Assembly (NCBI GenBank): GCA_937919295.1
Contig: CALFRX010000080.1
Span: 1 to 6,142, forward strand
DNA: 6,142 nt
Reading direction: 5' to 3'
DNA from: an uncultured Peptococcaceae bacterium
GTDB lineage: Bacteria; Bacillota; Dehalobacteriia; UBA7702
Shown here: positions 1 through 6,142 of the stretch, piece after piece
Position numbering within the stretch: position 1 is the first letter of the stretch
Layout of the letters: each line of letters begins with the position of its first letter
Notes under the pieces: model-generated
What the model saw: the letters and a program-made list of their open reading frames with translations, nothing else
Told to the model about the DNA's origin: nothing
Databases searched by the model: none
Made by a program: the position numbers and the translations under genes

Positions 1-113
1 GGTAGAACGATGCAGTCGGCGGGGCCGCCGATACGCCAGGTCGTATATTTTTTCATCGGAACGTCAAAGAGAACGTCCCCTTTTACTTTCGATTTTAAAG
101 CAGTGAAATCCAT
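1..113 (-). CDS. murB: UDP-N-acetylenolpyruvoylglucosamine reductase (MurB), N-terminal part only
   Basis: This is the first 37 codons of a gene that runs off the low-coordinate edge. The ATG is at 113-111, one base after the murC stop (TGA, 117-115). An AGGGG Shine-Dalgarno sequence inside the end of murC (124-120) sits six bases upstream, so the start is well supported and translation is probably coupled to murC. Residues 20-33 read MKKYTTWRIGGPAD, the standard opening of the MurB FAD-binding domain (consensus: hydrophobic residue, then yTTwrigGpAd). In the known family, MurB is a cytoplasmic flavoenzyme that uses NADPH to reduce UDP-GlcNAc-enolpyruvate to UDP-MurNAc, the substrate of MurC next door. 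The full protein is usually about 300 residues, so nearly 90 percent of it is missing, including the C-terminal domain that separates type I from type II MurB. The identification rests on this motif and on the position after murC. Confidence 0.93.
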   Translation of the reverse strand, partial: MDFTALKSKVKGDVLFDVPMKKYTTWRIGGPADCIVL

Positions 114-114
114 T

Positions 115-1479
115 TCATTCCCCTAACAGTATATCGCGGATTTTTTCCGAGGTGCGGCGGATATTTCCCGCCCCCATCAGGATCAGGATATCTCCGGGCC
201 GCCTGTTTTTCACAAGGTAGGCGACGAGTTCCTCATTGGCGGCAAAATGGAGGGGTTTCAGCCCCCGTTTGGCGATTTCCTCCACGATCATTTCGGAGGA
301 AACGCCCTCGATGGGCTCTTCCCAGGCAGAGTAAATATCATCGATGATGATCACATCGGCATCACCAAAAGAAGCGCCGAATTCCTTATACAGTTCTTTG
401 ACGCGGCTGTAACGGTGGGGTTGAAAAACAGCGATAACGCGATCAAAACCGCTGTCTTTTGCCGCTTTGATGGTGGCTCTCACCTCAGTGGGATGGTGGG
501 CGTAATCGTCAACGATCACAATACCGTCTTTATCGTACAACACCTCGAAACGCCTACCTGTACCGGTAAAGTTTTCAAGGTGGGCAGCGCTATGGTCAAA
601 GGGGATTCCGCCGAGATAAGCGGCGTACATTGCCGCTAAAGCATTGCTGATGTTGTGGATTCCCGGCACGCGCAAATGGAGATCCACCACCTTTTTGCTT
701 TTATAATAGACTTCTGAAATGGACGAAAGCCCCTTCATGCGTATATTCTTCACCGTCAGATCGACGGCGCGGTGTTCCAAGCCGTAAGAATGAAAGGAAC
801 CTGCGCATTTTTCCGCCAATTCTCTTGTTCTGCGGTCGTCAAGACAGAGAATTAAATCATTGCTTTGGGCGGCAAAGCGGCAGAAGGAGTTTTCCAGGTT
901 GGCCTCGGTGCGGTAGTAGTTCATATGTTCCGGTTCGATATTGGTAATGATGGTGCGGTGGGGTCGAAGCTTCAGGAAAGAGCCGTCGCTTTCGTCAGCC
1001 TCCACCACCCAGATATCGCTGTCGCCTTTTTGGGCGTTACTGCCGATCAGCGGTAAAATCCCGCCGAGCACAATATTGGGTTCTAATTTTTCCATATCGT
1101 AGATCAACGCCAGCATGGCGGAAGTCGTTGTTTTCCCGTGGGCGCCGGCAACGGCCAATCCGCGGCCGCTGTTAAAGAGACGCGCCAGCAATTCTCCCCG
1201 ATGAACAATGGGAATACCCCGTTCCCGGCCTCTCACCATTTCCGGATTATCGTCTTTGATGGCGCTGGAATAGATGATTTCTCCGCAGTGTTCCGGTATA
1301 TTGGCCGCATCATGACCAATATGGATCAGTGCACCCATGTTCCGTAAATCTTCAATGACTTTCGTTTCCTGTACATCGGAACCGCTGACGTCGTATCCCA
1401 TCGATAATAATATTTTTGCCAAAGCGCTCATACCGATACCGCCGATGGCAATAAAATGAACCGCACCCTTCTGACTCAT
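115..1479 (-). CDS. murC: UDP-N-acetylmuramate--L-alanine ligase (MurC)
   Basis: The protein has 454 residues, a normal length for MurC. It catalyses ATP-dependent addition of L-alanine to UDP-MurNAc in the cytoplasm, the first step of stem-peptide synthesis. The three Mur-ligase domains are visible. The N-terminal UDP-binding Rossmann-like domain has FIAIGGIGMSALA (9-21). The central ATPase domain has the P-loop AGAHGKTTTSAM (111-122), VVEADESDGSFL (158-169), NIEPEHMNYY (180-189) and PGIHNISNALAA (272-283). The C-terminal domain has GRRFE (308-312), the strongly diagnostic DDYAHHPTEV (324-333), FQPHRYSR (352-359) and GAGNI (436-440). GIGMSALA, AHGKTTT and DDYAHHP together separate MurC from MurD, MurE and MurF, though the peptide-recycling ligase Mpl is related; the operon context favours MurC. 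The start at 1479 is preceded by AGGAGGT (1490-1484) four bases away. The gene lies 69 bases after murG, and its TGA stop is one base before murB. No key motif is missing. Confidence 0.98.
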   Translation of the reverse strand: MSQKGAVHFIAIGGIGMSALAKILLSMGYDVSGSDVQETKVIEDLRNMGALIHIGHDAANIPEHCGEIIYSSAIKDDNPEMVRGRERGIPIVHRGELLARLFNSGRGLAVAGAHGKTTTSAMLALIYDMEKLEPNIVLGGILPLIGSNAQKGDSDIWVVEADESDGSFLKLRPHRTIITNIEPEHMNYYRTEANLENSFCRFAAQSNDLILCLDDRRTRELAEKCAGSFHSYGLEHRAVDLTVKNIRMKGLSSISEVYYKSKKVVDLHLRVPGIHNISNALAAMYAAYLGGIPFDHSAAHLENFTGTGRRFEVLYDKDGIVIVDDYAHHPTEVRATIKAAKDSGFDRVIAVFQPHRYSRVKELYKEFGASFGDADVIIIDDIYSAWEEPIEGVSSEMIVEEIAKRGLKPLHFAANEELVAYLVKNRRPGDILILMGAGNIRRTSEKIRDILLGE

Positions 1480-1483
1480 GGTT

Positions 1484-1491
1484 ACCTCCTC
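1484..1491 (-). promoter_or_regulatory. Strong ribosome binding site of murC
   Basis: On the minus strand this reads GAGGAGGT, ending four bases before the murC ATG at 1479. It is the closest match to the anti-Shine-Dalgarno consensus in the window. It fixes the murC start and suggests independent initiation, which makes sense because murC is the only complete gene here whose start lies well away from an upstream stop codon. A short GC stem (1492-1506) lies directly upstream. Confidence 0.8.
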
Positions 1492-1506
1492 GGGGGCCGA
1501 AACCCC
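1492..1506 (-). other. Short GC-rich hairpin beside the murC ribosome binding site
   Basis: In the minus-strand transcript GGGG (1506-1503) can pair with CCCC (1496-1493), leaving a six-base loop UUUCGG. The stem is only four G:C pairs and no U-tract follows, so it does not look like an intrinsic terminator. It ends next to the murC Shine-Dalgarno sequence, so it could slightly affect ribosome access. That role is inference only. Confidence 0.35.
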
Positions 1507-1535
1507 TGCTTTATCTTATGTTAGCGCACTCAATC

Positions 1536-1547
1536 GGTGCCTGACCC
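1536..1547 (-). repeat. Possible dispersed-repeat motif GGGTCAGGCACC in the murG-murC spacer
   Basis: The minus strand reads GGGTCAGGCACC immediately after the murG stop codon. From memory, GGTGCCTGACCC-type words recur between genes in several bacterial genomes, sometimes near IS200-like (Y1) transposases, but I cannot verify this here. The motif occurs once in the window. GCAC (1526-1529) and GTGC (1537-1540) on the plus strand form a weak four-pair inverted repeat with a seven-base loop that overlaps it. It could equally be unrelated spacer sequence. Confidence 0.25.
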
Positions 1548-1548
1548 A

Positions 1549-2625
1549 CTATTTTTCTTTGATCAGGGCGCACCCCGCGTCGACAATATGCTGGAGCGCG
1601 TCGCCTCTATCTTCCCCGCGCATTTTTTCGCCCATTTGCCAGCGATAGGACTCATCCTCAATGAGCCGGTTCAAGGCGGGGGCAAGCTTGTCTCTTAGCG
1701 CGGCGTCGAGTATCATTTTCGCAGCGCCTTTCCCATCGTAATAGGCGGCGTTCTTTTCCTGGTGTCCGTTGGAAAAAGGATAGGGCACGAGGATGGCAGG
1801 TATCCCTTTCACTGCGATTTCCGCCAAAAAAGAAGCGCCGGCCCGGCCGATACAGATATCGGTTCTGGCCAAAACAGAGTCCATTTTCTGCTCGTATTCC
1901 CGCACCCGGACAAAAGGATAAGAGAGCAGCGCGGCATCATCTTTGTTCATTTTGCCGACAATATGATAAAAGAGTACCTTTTTCTTTTCCCGGTAAGTCT
2001 TATAATAGTCCGCCATGGCCATGTTGATGTGGTGGGCGCCTTGGCTGCCGCCGGTGATGGTCACCAAAAGGGTGTCGTCGGCGATGCCAACGTAGGCTGC
2101 CCCTTCGTCTCTAACGGCGGTTTTGATCGATTCCCGTACCGGCATTCCCGTTAAAATAATTTTCTTGGCGTCTTTGACGTATTTTGCCGTTTCGCTATAG
2201 GTCAAACAGAGACAGTCGGCAAAAGCGGCCAATTGCTGATTGGCTTTGCCCATTTCGGCGTTGGCCTCGTGAAGCATGGTTTTCACGCCTAACTTTGCCC
2301 CGGCCCGCAGCACCGGAAAAGAAGCGTAGCCCCCGGTACCGACGATGAGATCCGGTTGAAAATCGGCGACGATCTGCTTTGCTTGCTGAAACGATTTCAG
2401 CACGAGAAAAGCGTTTTTTGTTAAAATAAAAATATTTTTATTGCGCAGGGCCTTTACGGGCAATAATTCATAGCGGAATTCCTCGTTGGGCATTATATTC
2501 TTCTCGATGCCGTATTCGGAACCGATATAGAGGATTTCCGCGCCTTTTTCACGAAACGCGCGGCCGATAGCAAGAGCGGGATAAAGATGCCCGCCGGTAC
2601 CACCGCCGCTGATAATGACTTTCAT
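1549..2625 (-). CDS. murG: UDP-N-acetylglucosamine--undecaprenyl-PP-MurNAc-pentapeptide GlcNAc transferase (MurG)
   Basis: The protein has 358 residues, the usual MurG length. It is a GT-B (GT28) glycosyltransferase on the inner face of the membrane that transfers GlcNAc from UDP-GlcNAc to lipid I, making lipid II. The N-terminal acceptor domain begins MKVIISGGGTGGHLYPALAI, with the glycine loop and His13, and has a second glycine loop, GTGGYASFP (96-104). HEAN (119-122) and GMPVR (160-164) stand where HEQN and GNPVR are usual. The C-terminal UDP-GlcNAc domain has GGSQGAHHIN (192-201), RAGASFLAEI (261-270, with the uracil-region Glu269) and GHQEKNA (287-293). The residues I recall as important in the E. 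coli enzyme are present. The frame stays open upstream to 2868, but the family N-terminus, AAAGGAG seven bases before the ATG, and the ATGA overlap with the ftsW stop all fix the start at 2625. The stop is TAG at 1551-1549. Confidence 0.98.
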   Translation of the reverse strand: MKVIISGGGTGGHLYPALAIGRAFREKGAEILYIGSEYGIEKNIMPNEEFRYELLPVKALRNKNIFILTKNAFLVLKSFQQAKQIVADFQPDLIVGTGGYASFPVLRAGAKLGVKTMLHEANAEMGKANQQLAAFADCLCLTYSETAKYVKDAKKIILTGMPVRESIKTAVRDEGAAYVGIADDTLLVTITGGSQGAHHINMAMADYYKTYREKKKVLFYHIVGKMNKDDAALLSYPFVRVREYEQKMDSVLARTDICIGRAGASFLAEIAVKGIPAILVPYPFSNGHQEKNAAYYDGKGAAKMILDAALRDKLAPALNRLIEDESYRWQMGEKMRGEDRGDALQHIVDAGCALIKEK

Positions 2626-3749
2626 CCGATATCTCCTTTGGGTAAGCGGGTGGATAGATTCAGCAGCAACCCCACACCGATCATGGTGAAGATCAAGGAG
2701 CTGCCGCCATAGCTGATAAAGGGTAAGGCAATGCCGGTAACGGGCATCATGCCTGTGGCGACGAAGAAATTGAGCAATGTCTGCACGCCGATGATGGCGG
2801 TGAGTCCCAACGCCAAAAGGGAATGGAAGGGGTCTTCGCTGAGGAGCGCGATGCGAATACCGCGCCAAACGAAAACGGCGAAGAGGAACAGCGTAAAAAT
2901 CGTACCGATCAGACCAAGTTCCTCACCGATCAGGGAAAAGATAAAGTCCGTATGGACTTCCGGCAGATAATACCATTTGGAACTGCCGTTGCCCAATCCC
3001 ACGCCGGTAAAGCCGCCGCTGCCGATGGCGATCAGAGACTGTACGGTCTGAAAGCCGTAGCCTTGGGCGTCGGCCCAAGGATCAAGAAAGGCGGTAAACC
3101 GCGCCATGCGGAAGGGTTCCAGAATAATGGCCACTGTCACCAAAGCCACGCCGAGGATGATCATGGCGAAAAGATAGCGGTACTTGACACCGCCTGCCAT
3201 CATCATCAGGAAAGCGGTACCCACCAACGCTACGGAAGTGCCGAGATCCGGCTGTAGCATAATGAGACCAACGATGAGACCGCAAACGGCGATCAACGGC
3301 AAAAAACCGAAGACGAAAGTTGCCGTTTTTTCCCGACACCGACTCATATTATAAGCAAAAAACAGCACAAGTGCAAGTTTTGCAAATTCTGAGGGCTGAA
3401 AATGGATTGGGCCCAGTAAAATCGACCGCTCCGCGCCGAGGGAAGAGATACCGGCGCCTAATTTAACGAAAAGTAAAAGGATTACGGCAATGACCAAAGA
3501 AGGCCAGGCCGCTTTTTTGACGAGATCCATATCGAGCTTCATCATGAAAAACATCATAACAATGCCGATGGCCACCCACATACACTGTTTTTTCAGGTAG
3601 AAAAAGCTGTCGTTGATGGCGCTGTCCGCGGCGATATATTGACTTGCGCTGTAAACCATGATCATACCGAAGGTCAAAAGCCCCGTCACCGCCAAAAACA
3701 ACAAGAAATCAGGTTGCTTTCTCCTCCTGTTTCGATCCGCATCCGCCAT
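2622..3749 (-). CDS. ftsW: Septal peptidoglycan glycosyltransferase of the SEDS family (FtsW; SpoVE-like)
   Basis: This is a 375-residue polytopic membrane protein with about ten hydrophobic segments, from roughly residue 14 to 365. SEDS proteins polymerise glycan strands from lipid II and work with a class B penicillin-binding protein at the septum. SEDS signatures are FQPSEFAKLALVLFFA (117-132), QPDLGT (166-171), GLGNGSSKWYYLPEVHTDFIFSL (251-273) and PVTGIALPFISYGGSSL (336-352). Asp268 in PEVHTDFIF matches the essential aspartate of the family (D297 in E. coli FtsW, by motif). Placement between murD and murG argues for FtsW/SpoVE rather than RodA; sequence alone does not separate FtsW from a sporulation SpoVE. 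The ATG at 3749 has AAGGGGG (3763-3757) seven bases upstream. The next Met is inside the first membrane segment, so this start is preferred despite a 41-base overlap with murD. The C-terminal tail after the last membrane segment is short. The stop overlaps the murG start (ATGA). Confidence 0.95.
   Translation of the reverse strand: MADADRNRRRKQPDFLLFLAVTGLLTFGMIMVYSASQYIAADSAINDSFFYLKKQCMWVAIGIVMMFFMMKLDMDLVKKAAWPSLVIAVILLLFVKLGAGISSLGAERSILLGPIHFQPSEFAKLALVLFFAYNMSRCREKTATFVFGFLPLIAVCGLIVGLIMLQPDLGTSVALVGTAFLMMMAGGVKYRYLFAMIILGVALVTVAIILEPFRMARFTAFLDPWADAQGYGFQTVQSLIAIGSGGFTGVGLGNGSSKWYYLPEVHTDFIFSLIGEELGLIGTIFTLFLFAVFVWRGIRIALLSEDPFHSLLALGLTAIIGVQTLLNFFVATGMMPVTGIALPFISYGGSSLIFTMIGVGLLLNLSTRLPKGDIG
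2633..2639 (-). promoter_or_regulatory. Ribosome binding site that fixes the murG start
   Basis: The minus strand reads AAAGGAG, ending seven bases before the murG ATG at 2625 and lying inside the last codons of ftsW. It supports the 358-residue MurG over the longer open frame that reaches back to 2868. With the ATGA overlap (2625-2622), it points to translational coupling of ftsW and murG. Confidence 0.8.
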
Positions 3750-5118
3750 TGGTTTTCCCCCTTTTGAGCTTTAACACGATGTCCTTGAAAACCTGACCAC
3801 GCTGTTCATAATTATCAAATTGATCAAAACTGGCATTGGCGGGAGAAAGTAAAACGATATCGCCTTTCTCCGCCTTTTTTGCGGAAAGAGCCACTGCCGC
3901 GGCAAGATCTTCGGCGATGGTAACATCTTCCAAGCCGGCTCTTTGGGCGGCGTCGGCCATATCGGCGGCTGCCTCACCGATCAATATGAGCGCCTTGCAT
4001 TTTTCGGCGATCAATTTTCCGAGGTCACCGAAATCGTTGCCTTTGTTGCGGCCACCGGCGATCAGCAAAATCGGCGCGTCGCCGTAGGAAGCCAACGCCT
4101 TGAAAACGGCGTCGGGATTGGTTGCTTTAGAATCGTTGACATAGCGCACGCCTTTGATGGTGGCCACGTTTTCCAGGCGGTGCTCCACCCCGGTAAAGGT
4201 TTTGAGGGTTTTTACGATGATCTTATCATCGATGTTCAGCAATTTGGCCACGGTAATAGCGCCCAAAGCATTTTCCAGATTGTGGGGCCCCGGCAGACGA
4301 ATATCGGAAACCGGCATCACGATATTGTTTTTCTGTTCCATTCCGGCAGGCCCTTGAAAAAGGATATAATTATTTTGGAGCGAGGTTCCCGTATATATAT
4401 GATCCTTGCAGCTGAAAAATACCGGAATACCACCGGTTACTTTTTCCAGGGAGCGGATGGCTTCGTCATCGTAATTCAAAACCGTATAATGCTTATTGCT
4501 TTGCTTTGCGGCAAGCTTCCCCTTGGCCGCCAAATATCCTTCCATGGATCCGTGACGGTCTAAATGATCTGCGGTCAGATTTAGGTACAGCGATATGGTC
4601 GCATCCATACAGTCGATGGTTTCCAACTGGAAAGAGGACATTTCCACCACATAGTAGTCGTATTTATCGTTGAAACTGGATAACAGCGGTACGCCGATAT
4701 TGCCGCCGACAAAAACATGGTAACCGGCGGCCTTGAGTATTTCTCCGATCAGTGTCGTCGTCGTGGTTTTGCCGTTGGTGCCGGTGATACCGATGATGGG
4801 TTTTTTAATAAACCTGGCGGCAATTTCCAGTTCTCCCCAGATGGGAATATCATTCTTACGCAGCGCCGTAGCGCAGGGGTGCGTTAAGGGAATCCCCGGA
4901 CTGATCACGGCAAAGGCATACCGTTCCTTATTAAAATCCGGCAATTTACCGAGAAACAGCTTGCAGCCTTTTTCCCTACATTCATCGTAAACAGGCTTTT
5001 CAGTCGTATTGTCATCGTAAATCGACACGCTGCAACCTTTTTTCAATAAAAAGGCAACAGCGCTGAGACCACTTTTACCGGCGCCCAAAACAAGGGCGCG
5101 TCTTTTTCCCATATTCAT
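3709..5118 (-). CDS. murD: UDP-N-acetylmuramoyl-L-alanine--D-glutamate ligase (MurD)
   Basis: The protein has 469 residues, slightly longer than the usual 450 or so. It adds D-glutamate to UDP-MurNAc-L-Ala in the cytoplasm using ATP. The N-terminal UDP-binding domain starts with ALVLGAGKSGLSA (8-20). The central ATPase domain has the P-loop GITGTNGKTTTTTLIGE (110-126), a VVEMSSFQLE segment (157-166) typical of MurD, HLDRHGSMEGYLAAK (185-199) with Lys199 matching the carbamylated lysine (K198 in E. coli), and PGPHNLENALGA (276-287). The C-terminal domain has EHRLE (312-316), NDSKATNPDA (328-337) and LLSPANASFDQFDNYEQRG (423-441). The last 16 or so residues (from RGKTNGGCG on) extend past the conserved domain, and most are encoded in the overlap with ftsW. 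The ATG at 5118 lies 21 bases after the mraY stop, with AGGGG at 5134-5130. A second ATG two codons later (5112) cannot be excluded as the start. Confidence 0.98.
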   Translation of the reverse strand: MNMGKRRALVLGAGKSGLSAVAFLLKKGCSVSIYDDNTTEKPVYDECREKGCKLFLGKLPDFNKERYAFAVISPGIPLTHPCATALRKNDIPIWGELEIAARFIKKPIIGITGTNGKTTTTTLIGEILKAAGYHVFVGGNIGVPLLSSFNDKYDYYVVEMSSFQLETIDCMDATISLYLNLTADHLDRHGSMEGYLAAKGKLAAKQSNKHYTVLNYDDEAIRSLEKVTGGIPVFFSCKDHIYTGTSLQNNYILFQGPAGMEQKNNIVMPVSDIRLPGPHNLENALGAITVAKLLNIDDKIIVKTLKTFTGVEHRLENVATIKGVRYVNDSKATNPDAVFKALASYGDAPILLIAGGRNKGNDFGDLGKLIAEKCKALILIGEAAADMADAAQRAGLEDVTIAEDLAAAVALSAKKAEKGDIVLLSPANASFDQFDNYEQRGQVFKDIVLKLKRGKTNGGCGSKQEEKAT

Positions 5119-5139
5119 TTTTCCATAAGCCCCTAAATA

Positions 5140-6123
5140 TCAAAATTTAAAATAAATCAACAGGCCGCCCACGACAAACAACAAGGACGCGGCCCAGAAT
5201 GATAATACCACATACGTTTCTTTCCAGCCCAGTTGTTCAAAGTGATGATGCAGCGGCGCCATGCGGAAAACACGTTTGCCGGTGAGTTTGAAGCCAATCA
5301 CCTGAATCAGCACAGAAAGAACTTCGATCACGAAAACACCGCCCATGACGATGAGCAGCAATTCCGTTCCGGTCAAGATAGAGATCACGGCAATACCGCC
5401 GCCTAAGAACAATGAGCCGGTATCGCCCATAAATACTTTGGCAGGATAACGGTTAAAGAAAAGAAAGGATAGACAAATTCCTGCCATTACCGCGGAGAAT
5501 ACGGTGAGCGCCGTATAATCCACAGCGCCAAAGGGCGGATGTTCGATACAGTAATAGGAAATCATAGCGTAGCCCAAATAAACGAAAAAGCTGACGCCGG
5601 CGGCGAGACCGTCGAGGCCGTCGTTGAGGTTCACACCGTTGGTCACACCGGCAATCAGGATAAAGGCTAACACATAGTAAATACCGCCAGTTTCCATAAA
5701 GCCCAAACCGGGTAAGTACAGTTGGGTATCGCGGCCCAAAGTAATCACTGCGCCGTAAATCAAGAGCGCCGCAATGATGATTTCCCCGAACATTTTCTGA
5801 TAAGCCCTTAAACCGAGGGAACGCTTTTTCACTGTTTTAATAAAATCATCCAAAAAGCCAAGGAGACCGTAGAGCAAGGTGATGCCCACGGCCAATAGCG
5901 CGGTGGCGCCAAGATCCGCCAAAAACAGCATGGAGAGCACGAGAATCACGGCAAAAGCCACTCCGCCCATGGTCGGTGTGCCGCTCTTTTTCAGATGCTG
6001 CCGCGGTCCGTCGCTACGGATATTTTGTCCGAATTTCAATCGCTTTAAAAGTGGAATTGTTGAAGGAATCAAAAGCAGGCCAATGCCCCAGGCAATGACG
6101 AGTGCGAATAGCAAATATTTCAT
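5140..6123 (-). CDS. mraY: Phospho-N-acetylmuramoyl-pentapeptide transferase (MraY)
   Basis: This is a 327-residue integral membrane enzyme of normal length, with about ten predicted membrane segments. It transfers phospho-MurNAc-pentapeptide from its UMP carrier to undecaprenyl phosphate, giving lipid I, the first membrane step of peptidoglycan synthesis. Visible family motifs are HLKKSGTPTMGG (43-54), GFLDDFIKTVKKRS (89-102) with the Asp92-Asp93 pair, NGVNLNDGLDGLAAG (162-176), NRYPAKVFMGDTGSLFLGG (224-242) with Asp234, and MAPLHHHFEQLGW (288-300) with the triple histidine. These distinguish MraY from the related GlcNAc-1-P transferases WecA and TagO. The ATG at 6123 has GGAG (6134-6131) seven bases upstream. 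An upstream frame may end in an ATGA overlap with this start, consistent with murF coming before it. The TGA stop (5142-5140) is 21 bases before murD. Confidence 0.98.
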   Translation of the reverse strand: MKYLLFALVIAWGIGLLLIPSTIPLLKRLKFGQNIRSDGPRQHLKKSGTPTMGGVAFAVILVLSMLFLADLGATALLAVGITLLYGLLGFLDDFIKTVKKRSLGLRAYQKMFGEIIIAALLIYGAVITLGRDTQLYLPGLGFMETGGIYYVLAFILIAGVTNGVNLNDGLDGLAAGVSFFVYLGYAMISYYCIEHPPFGAVDYTALTVFSAVMAGICLSFLFFNRYPAKVFMGDTGSLFLGGGIAVISILTGTELLLIVMGGVFVIEVLSVLIQVIGFKLTGKRVFRMAPLHHHFEQLGWKETYVVLSFWAASLLFVVGGLLIYFKF

Positions 6124-6142
6124 GGTACTTCTCCGATATCGG
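6120..6142 (-). CDS. Possible C-terminal end of the upstream gene (murF expected)
   Basis: Only 23 bases are available. One frame reads DIGEVP and then stops at TGA (6122-6120), overlapping the mraY start as ATGA, the same coupling seen between ftsW and murG. In related dcw clusters murF usually precedes mraY, so this is probably the MurF tail. Six residues cannot identify a protein, and the other minus-strand frames through this stretch are also open, so the assignment is inference from gene order. Confidence 0.35.
6133..6142. other. Ten-base perfect palindrome at the window edge
   Basis: The bases CCGATATCGG form a perfect palindrome just upstream of, and slightly overlapping, the mraY ribosome binding site. 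It has no loop, so it would not make a good RNA hairpin. It probably lies within the end of the upstream coding frame. A regulatory role is not supported by anything else in the window, and chance is the simplest explanation. Confidence 0.3.

Noticed and set aside
247..639. Plus-strand frames opposite murC (247-639, 865-1056, 1138-1347) and murG (1762-2154)
   Set aside because: All share the codon-complement register of the gene they oppose and have no recognisable domain. They are explained by codon use of the real genes.
1492..1506. Intrinsic terminator between murG and murC
   Set aside because: The stem is only four pairs and is followed by the murC Shine-Dalgarno sequence, not a U-tract.
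1480..1548. A promoter for murC in the spacer (TAAGAT or TAACAT as a -10 box)
   Set aside because: Neither candidate has a credible -35 box at 16-18 bases; TTGAGT is only nine bases from TAAGAT.
2626..2868. In-frame upstream extension of murG by 81 codons
   Set aside because: The extension lies wholly within the ftsW coding sequence and reads as an Arg/His-rich sequence unlike any MurG. The family N-terminus and a good ribosome binding site are at 2625.
2823..3257. A 144-codon plus-strand frame opposite ftsW
   Set aside because: It is in the same codon-complement register as ftsW and encodes a hydrophilic, low-information sequence where ftsW encodes conserved membrane segments and the catalytic loop.
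3943..4563. A 206-codon open frame on the plus strand opposite murD
   Set aside because: It uses exactly the reverse complement of the murD codons, a register that stays open wherever murD avoids TTA, CTA and TCA codons. Its translation shows no recognisable motif, and murD is a clearly conserved gene on the other strand.
1..6142. Mobile element, CRISPR array, tRNA/rRNA or novel accessory system
   Set aside because: Almost every base is accounted for by conserved cell wall and division genes on one strand. I saw no transposase, direct-repeat array or structured RNA gene, and no gene whose base or codon use stands out from its neighbours.

Overview
This window is a stretch of a bacterial division and cell wall (dcw) cluster. 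All recognisable genes lie on the minus strand. Reading in the direction of transcription, from high to low coordinates, the order is: possible murF tail, mraY, murD, ftsW, murG, murC, murB (cut off by the window edge). Five genes are complete. Base composition looks roughly balanced by eye.

The order mraY-murD-ftsW-murG-murC-murB, with murC inside the cluster and directly before murB, argues against Bacillus, where murC lies elsewhere. It fits Clostridia and Negativicutes (Bacillota). The strong AGGAGG-type ribosome binding sites and the short cytoplasmic tail on FtsW also fit Bacillota. My best guess is Negativicutes, with low confidence. No marker in the window fixes the genus.

Layout: 6123-5140 is mraY and 5118-3709 is murD. 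ftsW (3749-2622) overlaps the end of murD by 41 bases. murG (2625-1549) overlaps ftsW by an ATGA. A 69-base spacer (1480-1548) is the only real intergenic gap. murC (1479-115) follows, and murB starts one base after the murC stop. I see no convincing promoter or terminator, so the genes look like the middle of one polycistronic operon. No gene-free stretch exceeds 300 bases.

The genes form a near-continuous pathway for peptidoglycan precursor synthesis. MurB and MurC make UDP-MurNAc and add L-Ala. MurD adds D-Glu. MraY moves the finished phospho-MurNAc-pentapeptide to undecaprenyl phosphate (lipid I), and MurG adds GlcNAc to give lipid II. FtsW is the septal SEDS glycan polymerase that uses lipid II. 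The window is ordinary core genome. I found no new system, only small points: a repeat-like motif in the murG-murC spacer, a GC hairpin beside the murC ribosome binding site, a long murD/ftsW overlap with an unused internal Shine-Dalgarno-like sequence, a three-codon mini-ORF ahead of murD, and two changes from the usual MurG consensus.
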